A DNA stretch of 64,000 nt, taken from assembly GCF_900102675.1 (NCBI RefSeq), contig NZ_FMYX01000010.1:124001-188000 (forward strand), given 5' to 3'. Numbering within the stretch: position 1 is the first letter of the stretch; each line of letters opens with the position of its first letter. The DNA is from Pseudomonas guariconensis (GTDB lineage Bacteria > Pseudomonadota > Gammaproteobacteria > Pseudomonadales > Pseudomonadaceae). Made by a program: the position numbers and the translations under genes. This document shows, piece after piece, positions 1-8,281 of this stretch. The notes under the pieces are model-generated. The model had not been told where the DNA came from and did no database searches. It saw nothing but the letters and a program-made list of their open reading frames with translations.

Positions 1-1
1 C

Positions 2-1264
2 GCTACGTACCCAGGCCTGCAAGCCGACGAGCTGCGCCAGCGTCTGGACCGCGGCGCCACCCTGCGCGGCGCCTGGAAAGGCGAGCTGCTCGAAGCCCTG
101 CAGGCGGCCTGGCGGGTCATGTGGATCAACCGCTTCCGCACTGCCTTGACCTTGCTCGGCATCGTCATCGGCGTCGCCTCGGTGGTGGTGATGCTGGCCG
201 TCGGCGAAGGCAGCAAGCGCCAGGTCATGGCACAAATGGCCGCGTTCGGCTCGAACATCCTCTACCTGTCCGGCAAAGCGGCGACACTGCGCGAACCTGC
301 AGGCCTCATCACCCTCGATGATGTCGACGCGATCGCCGAACTGCCACAGGTCAAACGCGTCATGCCGGTCATCGGCGAAGAGCTGATGGTGCGCTACGGC
401 AACAACAGCCAGCAGTTCTATGTCGGTGGCAACAACACCTGGTTCCCGGAAGTCTTCAACTGGCCAGTGGTCGAAGGGGCCTTTTTCAGTGAGTCTGACG
501 AGGCCAGTGGTGCTGCCGTGGCGGTGATCGGGCAGAAAGTGAAGGAGAAGATGCTCGGCAACCGGCGCGACCCGCTGGGCCAGTACCTGTTGATCGGCAA
601 CGTGCCGTTCCAGGTCGTGGGCATTCTGGCCGGCAAGGGTGCAAGCTCGGGGGACCAGGACAGCGACGAGCGCATCGTGGTGCCCTACTCCGCCGCCGCC
701 ATCCGCTTGTTCGGGCGCTATGAGCCCGAGTACATCGCCATTGCCGCTCTCGACTCATCCCAGGTCCACGCCACCGAGGCGGCCATCGACCACCTGCTGC
801 GCCAGCGCCACCAAGGCAAGCGCGATTTCGAACTGACCAACGATGCAGCCTTGATCCAAGCCGAAGCCCGCACCCAGAACAGCCTGTCGCTGATGCTCGG
901 CGCGATTGCCGCCATCTCCTTGCTGGTTGGCGGCATCGGCGTGATGAACATCATGCTCATGACCGTGCGCGAGCGCACCCGTGAGATCGGCATCCGCATG
1001 GCCACTGGGGCCCGTCAGCGCGACATCCTGCGTCAATTCCTCAGCGAAGCGGTGATGCTGTCGATGGTCGGCGGGGTCACCGGCATCGTACTGGCCCTGT
1101 GCATCGGCGCAGGCCTGATGCTGGCCGACATCGCCGTGGCCTTCGCTCTACCCGCCATGCTCGGTGCATTCGCCTGCGCCGTCGTCACCGGCGTGGTGTT
1201 CGGCTTCATGCCAGCCCGCAAGGCCGCTCGCCTCGATCCGGTCAAAGCCCTCACCAGCGTATAA
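2..1264 (+). CDS. pvdT: Pyoverdine export permease PvdT, C-terminal part (MacB-like), 5' end outside window
   Basis: The reading frame is already open at the window edge and gives 420 residues before the stop, so the N-terminal ATPase domain of this MacB-type ABC exporter lies upstream. What remains is one transmembrane helix (VVVMLAVGEG region), the periplasmic MacB core, and a C-terminal FtsX-like block with the GGIGVMNIMLMTVRERTREIG signature and three further helices. In Pseudomonas, PvdRT-OpmQ is a tripartite pump that exports and recycles pyoverdine. The call rests on the FtsX signature plus the outer-membrane partner starting 3 nt after the stop and the pvd genes that follow. A plain MacB macrolide exporter is the alternative, made unlikely by this context. 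Confidence 0.88.
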   Translation, partial: ATYPGLQADELRQRLDRGATLRGAWKGELLEALQAAWRVMWINRFRTALTLLGIVIGVASVVVMLAVGEGSKRQVMAQMAAFGSNILYLSGKAATLREPAGLITLDDVDAIAELPQVKRVMPVIGEELMVRYGNNSQQFYVGGNNTWFPEVFNWPVVEGAFFSESDEASGAAVAVIGQKVKEKMLGNRRDPLGQYLLIGNVPFQVVGILAGKGASSGDQDSDERIVVPYSAAAIRLFGRYEPEYIAIAALDSSQVHATEAAIDHLLRQRHQGKRDFELTNDAALIQAEARTQNSLSLMLGAIAAISLLVGGIGVMNIMLMTVRERTREIGIRMATGARQRDILRQFLSEAVMLSMVGGVTGIVLALCIGAGLMLADIAVAFALPAMLGAFACAVVTGVVFGFMPARKAARLDPVKALTSV

Positions 1265-1267
1265 CTC

Positions 1268-2674
1268 ATGACATTGCCCAGCCGCATCAGCCTGTTGACC
1301 CTGAGCCTCGCCCTTGCCGCGTGCAGCACACCGCCCAGTCCAGAGGCCGATATCACCGCGCCGGCGACCTGGCAGGCGCAGCGCGAAGACGCCACCCGCC
1401 CCCTGCCCGATGCCATCTGGTGGAAGGCATTCGCCAGCCCCCAGCTGGACCAATTGATCGAGCGAGCCCTGCGCAACAGCCATGACCTCGCCGCCGCCAC
1501 CGCACGGGTGCGCCAGGCCCAGGCCCGCGCAGTGATCGCCGGCGCACCTTTGTTGCCAGAGCTGCAGTTCGGCCTGGATGCCAGCCGCCAGCGCCTGTTG
1601 CGCGGCGACGGCAACGACCAACTCGATGCCAGCAGCAGCGAGCGTACCAGCACCTCCTTCGGCACCCGCCTGAGCGCCAGCTACGAGATCGATTTCTGGG
1701 GAGGCCTGCGCGCTGCACGCGACAGCGCCTTGCATGGCCTGGACGCCAGTCGCTTCGACCGCCAGACGGTCGAGCTGACGCTGACCTGCGCGGTGGCCGA
1801 CAGTTACCTGCAAGGCTTGGCACTGGAGGAACAACTGCGTATTGCCCGTCTGAACCTGGACAATGCGCGTGACGTGCTGGCGCTCGTACAAGCGCGGGAA
1901 CGCTCAGGTTCGGCCACACGCCTGGAGTTGGCCCAGCAGCGCAGCCTGGTGGCCGCCCAGGAACGCCAGGTGCCGCTGCTTGAGCAGCGATGGCAAGACA
2001 GCCGCGTCACCTTGGCCACTCTGCTGGGCGAGCCGGTCCAGCACCTGCCCGCCAACCGTGGCACGATCGGCGCCTTGCAATGGCCGCGCATCGGCAGCGG
2101 CGTCCCCAGCGATCTGCTCGGCCGCCGCCCCGATATCGCCGCTGCCGAGGCACGCCTGGCGGCAGCCAGCGCCAACGTTCAGGTCGCCCGGGCCGCGCTG
2201 TTGCCCAAGCTGACTCTGGGCGCCGACCTGGGCAGCGGCGCGCGCACCTTCGCCCAGATCCTGGACAGCCCCTATTACACCCTCACCAGCGGGCTGATCG
2301 CGCCGGTCTTCAACAACGGCCGTCTGCGTGCCGCCCGCGACCTGGCCACTGCCGAGCAGCAAGAACTGCTGGAAAACTACCGGACGAGCATTCTGGCGAG
2401 CTTTGCCGACGTGGAGAAGGCGCTCAATGCCATCCAGGGTGTGGACCACCAGCGCCAGTGGCAGGACGAGGAAGTGCGCCAGGCGCGCATCGCCTTCGAT
2501 CTTGCCCAGCAACGCTATGCCGCCGGCGCAGAGACCCTGCTCAGCGTGCTGCAGACCCAGCGCACCCTATATGACGCGCAGGACCAGCAGGCGCAATTGC
2601 GCCTGGCCCGGCTACAGGGCAGCGTGGCGTTGTACAAGGCGTTGGGGGGTGGCTGGCAGGTGCCTTCGCGCTGA
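1268..2674 (+). CDS. opmQ: Outer-membrane channel lipoprotein OpmQ (PvdRT-OpmQ efflux)
   Basis: A 468-residue TolC-family (NodT type) outer-membrane factor. The N-terminus is a lipoprotein signal ending in the lipobox LAAC at about residues 16-19. Two repeated OEP domains follow, with typical segments such as SASYEIDFWG, the DLLGRRPDIAAAEARL motif near residue 280, and a closing QRYAAGAETLLSVLQTQRTLYDAQ helix. It starts 3 nt after pvdT and should be translated from the same mRNA. Its role is to form the outer-membrane exit duct for pyoverdine with PvdR (upstream of the window) and PvdT. Family membership is certain; the OpmQ identity comes from gene order. Confidence 0.88.
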   Translation: MTLPSRISLLTLSLALAACSTPPSPEADITAPATWQAQREDATRPLPDAIWWKAFASPQLDQLIERALRNSHDLAAATARVRQAQARAVIAGAPLLPELQFGLDASRQRLLRGDGNDQLDASSSERTSTSFGTRLSASYEIDFWGGLRAARDSALHGLDASRFDRQTVELTLTCAVADSYLQGLALEEQLRIARLNLDNARDVLALVQARERSGSATRLELAQQRSLVAAQERQVPLLEQRWQDSRVTLATLLGEPVQHLPANRGTIGALQWPRIGSGVPSDLLGRRPDIAAAEARLAAASANVQVARAALLPKLTLGADLGSGARTFAQILDSPYYTLTSGLIAPVFNNGRLRAARDLATAEQQELLENYRTSILASFADVEKALNAIQGVDHQRQWQDEEVRQARIAFDLAQQRYAAGAETLLSVLQTQRTLYDAQDQQAQLRLARLQGSVALYKALGGGWQVPSR

Positions 2675-2682
2675 AGGGCATC

Positions 2683-2701
2683 GGGGCCGCAATGCGGCCC
2701 C
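2683..2701. terminator. GC-rich hairpin between convergent opmQ and pvdP
   Basis: Perfect 8-bp arms GGGGCCGC and GCGGCCCC flank a 3-nt loop in the 37-bp gap between two convergent genes. There is no T-run, so a simple intrinsic terminator is not proven, but position and symmetry suit a bidirectional transcription end. Confidence 0.6.
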
Positions 2702-2711
2702 TGGACATCGA

Positions 2712-4334
2712 TCAGGACACGATGTTCTTCAGCGAAAGATGCCGCGCATACCAGGGCCGGCGAGGCACCCGCCGCACCAGATCGCCGATCGCATCATCCT
2801 CGCCAAAGGTGATGCGCAGCGCCAGTTTCATGATCTCGACATCCATCTCCACCGACTTGCCGGGACGCGTGCCAGGAACCGTGCTGCAACCATGGGTGTC
2901 CGGCCCCAGCCAGGGGTCATCGACCTCTACCCAGCGCCCTGGCGCGAACCAGTCCACACCGTTGACCTGCATACGCCGCACCTGGCCTGGGTGGTAGCGC
3001 TCCTGGGCGCGGTACCAGTCCTCGATCCGGTCGTCGATCCAACCATGGAAGCCCCAGAACACAGGGTTCACATGGGAAGAGAACGGGTCACCGAGAAAGT
3101 CGTTCTCCGGCCCGAACCAACGCAGGGCGAAGTCAGCCGGATCGCGGGCGAAAGGCACCGGCGCACCATTGAGCGGATCACGCGGCACCGAAGCCCAGCA
3201 CATGTGCAGCCAGTCGTGCAGGGTCATCTCCATCTCCGATCCCAGAGCGCCCAGGCTCAGCTTCGCGAGGTACCGAGGGTCCTGGTACTGCGACTCCCAG
3301 ACCTGGAAGTTACTGCAAAACGTCTCGCTGGCCTTGATCGCCGACACCCACTGCCCATAGGGCTCATCACCCGGCGCCTGCCAGCTCGGTGGCACACAGC
3401 AACCATCGTGATTCTCGTGATAGCGGGCAAAGCCTGCCCGGTCGAGCTCGACATTTGGCGCGGGCAATGGGAAGTGCGTCCAGGATGGTAAGTCCTGCAG
3501 CTGACGAGCGGTCTGCAGCATATGCCTGTGCATGAACAGAAAATCGATCCCCGAGCCATTGCGGTGCTTGCGCGGGCCGCGGGCATCGCGCTCACGCTCC
3601 CGTGGGCCTGGCTGCCAGCCCAGGCCACGCAGGGCGCCGCGCTGCTGTTCGGACAGGTCGTGCCATTTGTCCCGGGTGGCATGCCAAAGCTGGTGGAACA
3701 ACCGATGCTCGGCACTGAGCACCCAGGCGTGCATCTGTGGCGTATAGCCGATGCGCTCGCGGGCTTCGGGGAAGCGCCGCTTGACCGCGACGAAGCGGCT
3801 GTCGGCCACCGGCAGCATGAGCGGTCGGTCCAACCGCTGCAGACGTCCGCTCAGGGTACCGGTGCCAGCATTGGCGAAATCGCCCCAGACCTCGTCGAGA
3901 CTGGCAATGCATTCGTAGCTGGCCCCTCCCTGCTGGTTCAGCAAGCGCCAACGCACCTGCGCAGACGATGCCTCGACCAGATCGCCCAACACTCGATAGC
4001 GGGCCACCCCGTCACTACGCAAGCGCTCACCGGTATCGACAAAGCCGCGCAAGCCGCGCCCCTTGGTGGCAACGTCGAGAAACAGCTCGACACCGACCAC
4101 GGGCAACCCTTCAAGGCCCGCTTCTGTGCCTTCGAAGCGCAGGTCCCAGATGCCACGCAGGTGATCGGCCAGTACTTGTCCTGCGTAGTCGGCCAACTCG
4201 ACGCTGGCCTCCCCTGGCGTGACGATGTCGTCCTCAGGATCGTGGGTCAGCGCCTTGTGTGCGTGATAGGCAGCCGTACCGGTTGCCCCCGCCACTGCCA
4301 GGCCTGCGATGAATCCTCGTCGGGAAATGCCCAT
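2712..4334 (-). CDS. pvdP: Pyoverdine chromophore tyrosinase PvdP
   Basis: A 540-residue copper oxidase. The start at 4334 puts a twin-arginine signal (SRRGFIAGLAVAGA) at the N-terminus and has AGAGG upstream, so the protein is exported folded to the periplasm. Candidate CuA histidines lie around residues 208-225 (HRLFHQLWHATRDKWHDLS) and 268-271 (MHRHM). CuB candidates are LHDWLH near 373 and FWGFHGWIDDRIEDW near 430, as in tyrosinases. PvdP oxidises the tyrosine-derived part of ferribactin to give the dihydroxyquinoline chromophore of pyoverdine. The length is close to other PvdP proteins. It is a single gene convergent with opmQ, with a perfect PvdS box 49 nt upstream of the start. Confidence 0.9.
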   Translation of the reverse strand: MGISRRGFIAGLAVAGATGTAAYHAHKALTHDPEDDIVTPGEASVELADYAGQVLADHLRGIWDLRFEGTEAGLEGLPVVGVELFLDVATKGRGLRGFVDTGERLRSDGVARYRVLGDLVEASSAQVRWRLLNQQGGASYECIASLDEVWGDFANAGTGTLSGRLQRLDRPLMLPVADSRFVAVKRRFPEARERIGYTPQMHAWVLSAEHRLFHQLWHATRDKWHDLSEQQRGALRGLGWQPGPRERERDARGPRKHRNGSGIDFLFMHRHMLQTARQLQDLPSWTHFPLPAPNVELDRAGFARYHENHDGCCVPPSWQAPGDEPYGQWVSAIKASETFCSNFQVWESQYQDPRYLAKLSLGALGSEMEMTLHDWLHMCWASVPRDPLNGAPVPFARDPADFALRWFGPENDFLGDPFSSHVNPVFWGFHGWIDDRIEDWYRAQERYHPGQVRRMQVNGVDWFAPGRWVEVDDPWLGPDTHGCSTVPGTRPGKSVEMDVEIMKLALRITFGEDDAIGDLVRRVPRRPWYARHLSLKNIVS

Positions 4335-4382
4335 TGCGCCTCTATCCGTTCCAGCCACACTGCGGGTTCTGTCCAAGCTAGG

Positions 4383-4406
4383 ACGTAACCTGGATCGGGA
4401 AATTTA
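4383..4406 (-). promoter_or_regulatory. PvdS iron-starvation box upstream of pvdP
   Basis: On the minus strand the site reads TAAAT, 16 nt, CGT, an exact match to the PvdS consensus. The CGT end lies 49 nt before the pvdP ATG at 4334. Confidence 0.85.
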
Positions 4407-4447
4407 CTGCTGGCAGAAGCCCCCGAGCCTTGGCAGGTTCCGTTCGT

Positions 4448-5848
4448 TCAACCGGCGGACACCGCTGCCTGCACGGCCTGAGCAAAGCGGTCGGCCACGT
4501 CGTCGATTTGTTCGGCACTGATGATCAGCGGTGGCAGGAAGCGCACCACCGCACCGTGGCGCCCGCCGAGCTCCAGGATCAAGCCGCGCCTGAGGCATTC
4601 GCGCTGAATTTTCGGTGTCAGGGTGCCGTTGGCCGGAGCCCGGCCCAGCGCATCGACGGCGCCATCCGGGTCCACCAGTTCGACCCCAAGCATCAGCCCA
4701 CGACCCCGAACATCTCCAAGCTGCGGATAATCCTGCTGCACATGCAGCAAGTGGCCGCGCAAGCGTTGGCCCATGGCCTCGGCGTGCTCGGCCAGGCGAT
4801 GCTCGACCAAGTAGCCCATCACCGCGGAACCTGCCGCCATGGCCATTTGGTTACCGCGGAAGGTACCGGCATGGGCTCCAGGCTTCCAGGTGTCCAGCCA
4901 GTCGCGATAGACCACCACCGCCAGGGGCAGGCTGCCGCCGATGGCCTTGGACAGGGTGACCACGTCCGGCACGATGCCGGCGTGCTCGAAGGCGAACATG
5001 CGCCCGGTGCGGGCAAAGCCACTTTGAATCTCGTCGACGATCAACGCGACGCCGGCCTGCTCGGTGATACGGCGCAGGCCACGTAACCACTGGATATCCG
5101 CAGGGATCACTCCGCCTTCGCCCTGCACCACTTCGACGATCACCGCCGCCGGCAACGCGACACCGGCTTCCGGATCGCACAGCAGGTTCTCCAGGTAATG
5201 CAGGTTGGCACGCACGCCCGCCTCGCCACCCAGGCCGAAGGGGCATCGATAGTCATAGGGATACGGCAGGAACTGCACGCCATTGGCCAGCAGCGCACCC
5301 AGCGGCTGTTTCGGCCCCAGGCTGCCCATCAGGCTCAACGCCCCCTGGGACATGCCATGGTAAGCCCCCTGAAAGGCCAGCACCGTGCTGCGCCCCGTGG
5401 CGGTGCGTACCAGTTTCAGCGCCGCCTCTACCGCATCGGTGCCGGTCGGTCCACAGAACTGGACCTTTGCCTCCCGGCGCAAGGCTTCGGGCATGATGCC
5501 GAACAGGTCCTGGACGAAGCGGTCCTTGACCGGCGTGGTCAAGTCCAGGGTGTGCAGGGGCAGCTCTTCGGCCAGCACGCGCTGGATGGCCTCGATCACC
5601 ACCGGGTGGTTGTGGCCCAGGGCCAGGGTGCCGGCACCTGCCAGACAATCGATGAACTGACGGCCTTCGACGTCCTCGACATGGATGCCACGGGCACGCT
5701 TGAGTGCCAAGGGAATACGCCGCGGGTAACTGCGGGCGTTGGACTCCTGTTGCTGCTGGCGCAACAGCAGGGGGGAATCCTCGAACTCGTACAGCGTCTG
5801 TGGCGCGCTGCTCGGCAGGACCTGGGCAAGGCTGGAAGCGATCGACAT
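4448..5848 (-). CDS. pvdH: L-2,4-diaminobutyrate:2-oxoglutarate aminotransferase PvdH
   Basis: A class-III PLP aminotransferase of 466 residues. The start at 5848 (MSIASSLAQVL) is chosen because GAGGA sits 7 nt upstream; a longer in-frame version exists without a better ribosome site. Motifs include GAGTLALGHNHP near residue 80, the PLP contact GAYHGMS, VVEVVQGEGG, and the Schiff-base lysine in LSKAIGGSLP at about residue 301. PvdH makes diaminobutyrate from aspartate semialdehyde for incorporation by PvdL. It is monocistronic on the minus strand and preceded by a perfect PvdS box. Confidence 0.93.
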   Translation of the reverse strand: MSIASSLAQVLPSSAPQTLYEFEDSPLLLRQQQQESNARSYPRRIPLALKRARGIHVEDVEGRQFIDCLAGAGTLALGHNHPVVIEAIQRVLAEELPLHTLDLTTPVKDRFVQDLFGIMPEALRREAKVQFCGPTGTDAVEAALKLVRTATGRSTVLAFQGAYHGMSQGALSLMGSLGPKQPLGALLANGVQFLPYPYDYRCPFGLGGEAGVRANLHYLENLLCDPEAGVALPAAVIVEVVQGEGGVIPADIQWLRGLRRITEQAGVALIVDEIQSGFARTGRMFAFEHAGIVPDVVTLSKAIGGSLPLAVVVYRDWLDTWKPGAHAGTFRGNQMAMAAGSAVMGYLVEHRLAEHAEAMGQRLRGHLLHVQQDYPQLGDVRGRGLMLGVELVDPDGAVDALGRAPANGTLTPKIQRECLRRGLILELGGRHGAVVRFLPPLIISAEQIDDVADRFAQAVQAAVSAG

Positions 5849-5930
5849 CGGAAAAATCCTCGCGAACAAGCGAATGAGCCCCGCCACGCCCCGGTAAGCG
5901 GATGGGTGTCGGGTGGTTATCGCTTGGAAA

Positions 5931-5954
5931 ACGCTTCAGCGAGGCAAGGATTTA
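5931..5954 (-). promoter_or_regulatory. PvdS iron-starvation box upstream of pvdH
   Basis: The minus strand reads TAAAT, 16 nt, CGT with no mismatch, 83 nt before the pvdH start. This places pvdH under the sigma factor encoded at 24983. Confidence 0.85.
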
Positions 5955-5989
5955 GCTGTCAGGCAGGTTTTTCCGCAGGCGCACTCTTC

Positions 5990-6046
5990 GTGGGTAAACC
6001 CGCTCCCGCAGGGCCCAGGTGGGCCGAATGGGAACGGGTTTAACCG
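5990..6046. repeat. REP-like inverted pair
   Basis: GGGTAAACCCGCTCCCGCAGG (5992-6012) is followed by a diverged inverted copy GGGAACGGGTTTAACC at 6030-6045. This resembles the P. putida REP consensus and lies between pvdH and dsbS. Confidence 0.6.
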
Positions 6047-6072
6047 TCATGAGGTTTGCGCCACATCGAGGA

Positions 6073-7395
6073 TCAAGCCTCCTGGCGCGCCGGCACCTGC
6101 AGCCACACCCGCAGCCCATCGTTGTGGCTTTCGAAGCGCAGGCTGCCGGCGCAGCGCTGCACGATGGCCTGGACAATCGCCAGCCCCAACCCGCAGCCAC
6201 CGCTCTGGTCATGACGCCAGAAGCGTTCGGTCAGGTGCTCGATGTCCTCTTCGGCGATCCCCGGCCCGTGGTCCCGAACCATGAAACCCACCTGCCCGTC
6301 GGCCATCTGCACCTCCAGTTCCACCGCGTTTTCGCCGCCGTGGCGCAGCGCGTTGTCCAGCAGGTTGCGCAATGCCGCCACCGCCAGCGGCGCGGGCATG
6401 CCCAGGTAGATCCGGCTGGCCTCCTCCGGCAGGCGTACCACGATGCGGCGGTTGTCGCCGCCGCCGGCGTCTTGCACCGCCTGGCGTGCCACCTGCTCGG
6501 CGCTGCACTGCACGCCGTCGTCGAACGACAGGCTGCCCTCAACCCGGGCCAGCATCAGCAGTTGTTCGAGAGTCCGGTGCATGCGGTCAGTGCCTTGCTC
6601 GGCATGCTCAAGGGCCTGCTCGCGGACCGCGCCGTCAGTCATGCGCGCGACCTGCAGGTGGGTCTTGATCGCCGTCAGCGGGCTACGCAGCTCATGGGCG
6701 GCATCGTCGGTCAGGCGCCGTTCGCGCTCGATGGTCTGGGCGATGCGCAAGAACAGTTGATTCTGGGTCTCGAGCAATGGCTGCAGCTCACTGGGCATGC
6801 CCGCTACCTGCAGCGGCTCGACGCTGTCGGCGCGGCGTCTGCGCAGCGCATCGCGCATGCGGTTGAGCGGCTCCAGCCCTTTGCCGACGCCGATCCACAA
6901 CAACCCTAGGCTGCCAAGCAGGGCCATCAATACCGGCGCTGAGGCTGCCAGCAAGATCGAGCGATTGAGCGCCTCGCGTTCCTGGTGACGGTCGGCGGTG
7001 GTGATGCGCACATCGCCATGGTTGTAGGTGAAAGTGCGCCACAGCGCACCGTCGATGGTCTGGTCACGGAAGCCACTGCGCTGATCATCCATGGCACCGT
7101 CGTGCTTGTGGTTGCTGGCCAGGATCTCGCCGCGCAGGGAGCTGACCTGGCAGGCCATGCCATCCGGCACGCTGAGCTGGTCGGCGGAGAAATGCGCATC
7201 CTCGCCCTTGGCCGCCAGCGGCTGCGGCAGTTGTTCGATCAGCCCGGCGACCATACGCGCCGATGCGACCAGCCGTTGGTCGAGGGAAAACATCATCTGT
7301 TGGCGCAGGTCGCGCAGCATCCAGGCGGCGGCCAATGCCCAGATGATCACGAAGGCGCTGCCAAGGATCAGCGTCAGGCGCGCGCGCAGGCTCAT
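6073..7395 (-). CDS. dsbS: Sensor histidine kinase DsbS (copper/thiol-stress two-component system)
   Basis: A 440-residue inner-membrane kinase. Helices lie at about residues 5-27 and 155-180, flanking a periplasmic sensor domain. The H-box is DAAHELRSPLTAIKTH (His near 234), with later N and G boxes (DHGPGI, GGCGLGLAIVQ). The start at 7395 overlaps the dsbR stop by 4 nt (ATGA), so the two are translationally coupled. The sensor loop holds a single cysteine, Cys82 (GMACQV). From memory, the P. aeruginosa orthologue DsbS responds to Cu(I) through a periplasmic cysteine and controls dsbDEG. The adjacent dsbDEG operon makes this assignment likely; without context I would call it a QseC-like kinase. 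Confidence 0.82.
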   Translation of the reverse strand: MSLRARLTLILGSAFVIIWALAAAWMLRDLRQQMMFSLDQRLVASARMVAGLIEQLPQPLAAKGEDAHFSADQLSVPDGMACQVSSLRGEILASNHKHDGAMDDQRSGFRDQTIDGALWRTFTYNHGDVRITTADRHQEREALNRSILLAASAPVLMALLGSLGLLWIGVGKGLEPLNRMRDALRRRRADSVEPLQVAGMPSELQPLLETQNQLFLRIAQTIERERRLTDDAAHELRSPLTAIKTHLQVARMTDGAVREQALEHAEQGTDRMHRTLEQLLMLARVEGSLSFDDGVQCSAEQVARQAVQDAGGGDNRRIVVRLPEEASRIYLGMPAPLAVAALRNLLDNALRHGGENAVELEVQMADGQVGFMVRDHGPGIAEEDIEHLTERFWRHDQSGGCGLGLAIVQAIVQRCAGSLRFESHNDGLRVWLQVPARQEA

Positions 7396-8075
7396 GGTGC
7401 TGGCTCCTGCGGCGCCTGCGCCGGGCCTAGGCGATAACCCAGGCCGCGCACGGTCTCGACGATGCTGTTGCCGAGCTTGCGGCGCAGGTGATGGATATGG
7501 ACGTTCAAGGCATTGCTTTCGACCTCGTCGCTGAAGCCATAGACGCAGTCCTTGAGCTGCTCGCTGGAGAGCACCCGTCCGGGATTTTGCAGCAAGGCCT
7601 GCAGCAGCGCCTGCTCGCGGCGGGACAGGTCCACCGCCCGGCCGGCCAGGGTGGCCTCGCAACTGCTGGGGTCGTAACGTAGGGGGCCATGCTCGATGAC
7701 ATTCACCGCACGACCCGCTACGCGCCGCAACAGAGTGTGCAGACGGGCCGCCAGTTCGCGCAGGTCGAAGGGTTTGAGCAGGTAGTCGTCGGCCCCGGCC
7801 TGCAGGCCATCGACCCGGTCGGTGACCGCATCGCGGGCGGTGAGCACCAGCACGGGCAGGGTCACGCCTTGTTGGCGCAGGCGGCGCAGCAGTTTGAGGC
7901 CATCTTCGTCGGGCAGGCCCAGATCGAGGATCATCACATCGAACTGCGCAGCCTGAAGCAAGGCCTGCGCGGCCGAAGCGGTGGCCACCCTGTCCACGGT
8001 CAAGCCTTGGGCGGCGAGGCCGGCGCAGATGCCGCTGGCGATCAGGTCGTCGTCCTCGCAAAGCAGTACGTGCAT
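7392..8075 (-). CDS. dsbR: OmpR-family response regulator DsbR
   Basis: A 227-residue protein with a receiver domain (acidic pocket at residues 8-10, phospho-acceptor Asp51 in MILDLGLPDEDG) and a C-terminal winged-helix Trans_reg_C domain ending in NVHIHHLRRKLG...TVRGLGYRLG. The start at 8075 has GGAG 8 nt upstream; an 11-residue longer form lacks support. It is the first gene of dsbRS and divergent from dsbDEG, so the shared 206-bp region is its likely target. Tandem 11-bp-spaced repeats there look like OmpR-type binding sites. Confidence 0.85.
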   Translation of the reverse strand: MHVLLCEDDDLIASGICAGLAAQGLTVDRVATASAAQALLQAAQFDVMILDLGLPDEDGLKLLRRLRQQGVTLPVLVLTARDAVTDRVDGLQAGADDYLLKPFDLRELAARLHTLLRRVAGRAVNVIEHGPLRYDPSSCEATLAGRAVDLSRREQALLQALLQNPGRVLSSEQLKDCVYGFSDEVESNALNVHIHHLRRKLGNSIVETVRGLGYRLGPAQAPQEPAP

Positions 8076-8116
8076 GAGGGGTCTCCGATGGGGAAGCTTG
8101 TATTGCACGCTTGGCG

Positions 8117-8143
8117 GATTAAGAACCGATTATGAATGATTAA
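8117..8143. promoter_or_regulatory. Tandem GATTAA repeats, candidate DsbR site at the dsbRS side
   Basis: GATTAA (8117), GATTAT (8128) and GATTAA (8138) recur with steps of 11 and 10 bp, about 40-70 bp upstream of the dsbR start. Helical-turn spacing of short direct repeats is typical of OmpR/PhoB-family operators. Confidence 0.55.
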
Positions 8144-8215
8144 CGAGACGGCTGTACCCGCCCATTGCCAGTCGAACCTCGGGCGGCACTTGCAGAATGG
8201 CAGCAAAACGACACC

Positions 8216-8232
8216 GGTTAACTTTGGGTTAA
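8216..8232. promoter_or_regulatory. Tandem GGTTAA repeats, candidate DsbR site at the dsbD side
   Basis: Two perfect GGTTAA hexamers start at 8216 and 8227, an 11-bp step, about 50-65 bp before the dsbD ATG. The shared TTAA core with the 8117-8143 repeats supports one regulator acting on both divergent promoters. Confidence 0.6.
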
Positions 8233-8281
8233 TCAGCCAAGGCCAGCATGGCCAGATTCACAGTACTGCCAAGGCGAAGAC

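Noticed and set aside
7396..8061. An N-terminal extension of dsbS running through dsbR in another frame
   Set aside because: The extension is Arg/Pro-rich shadow sequence; the true start at 7395 directly precedes a membrane helix and overlaps the dsbR stop by ATGA.
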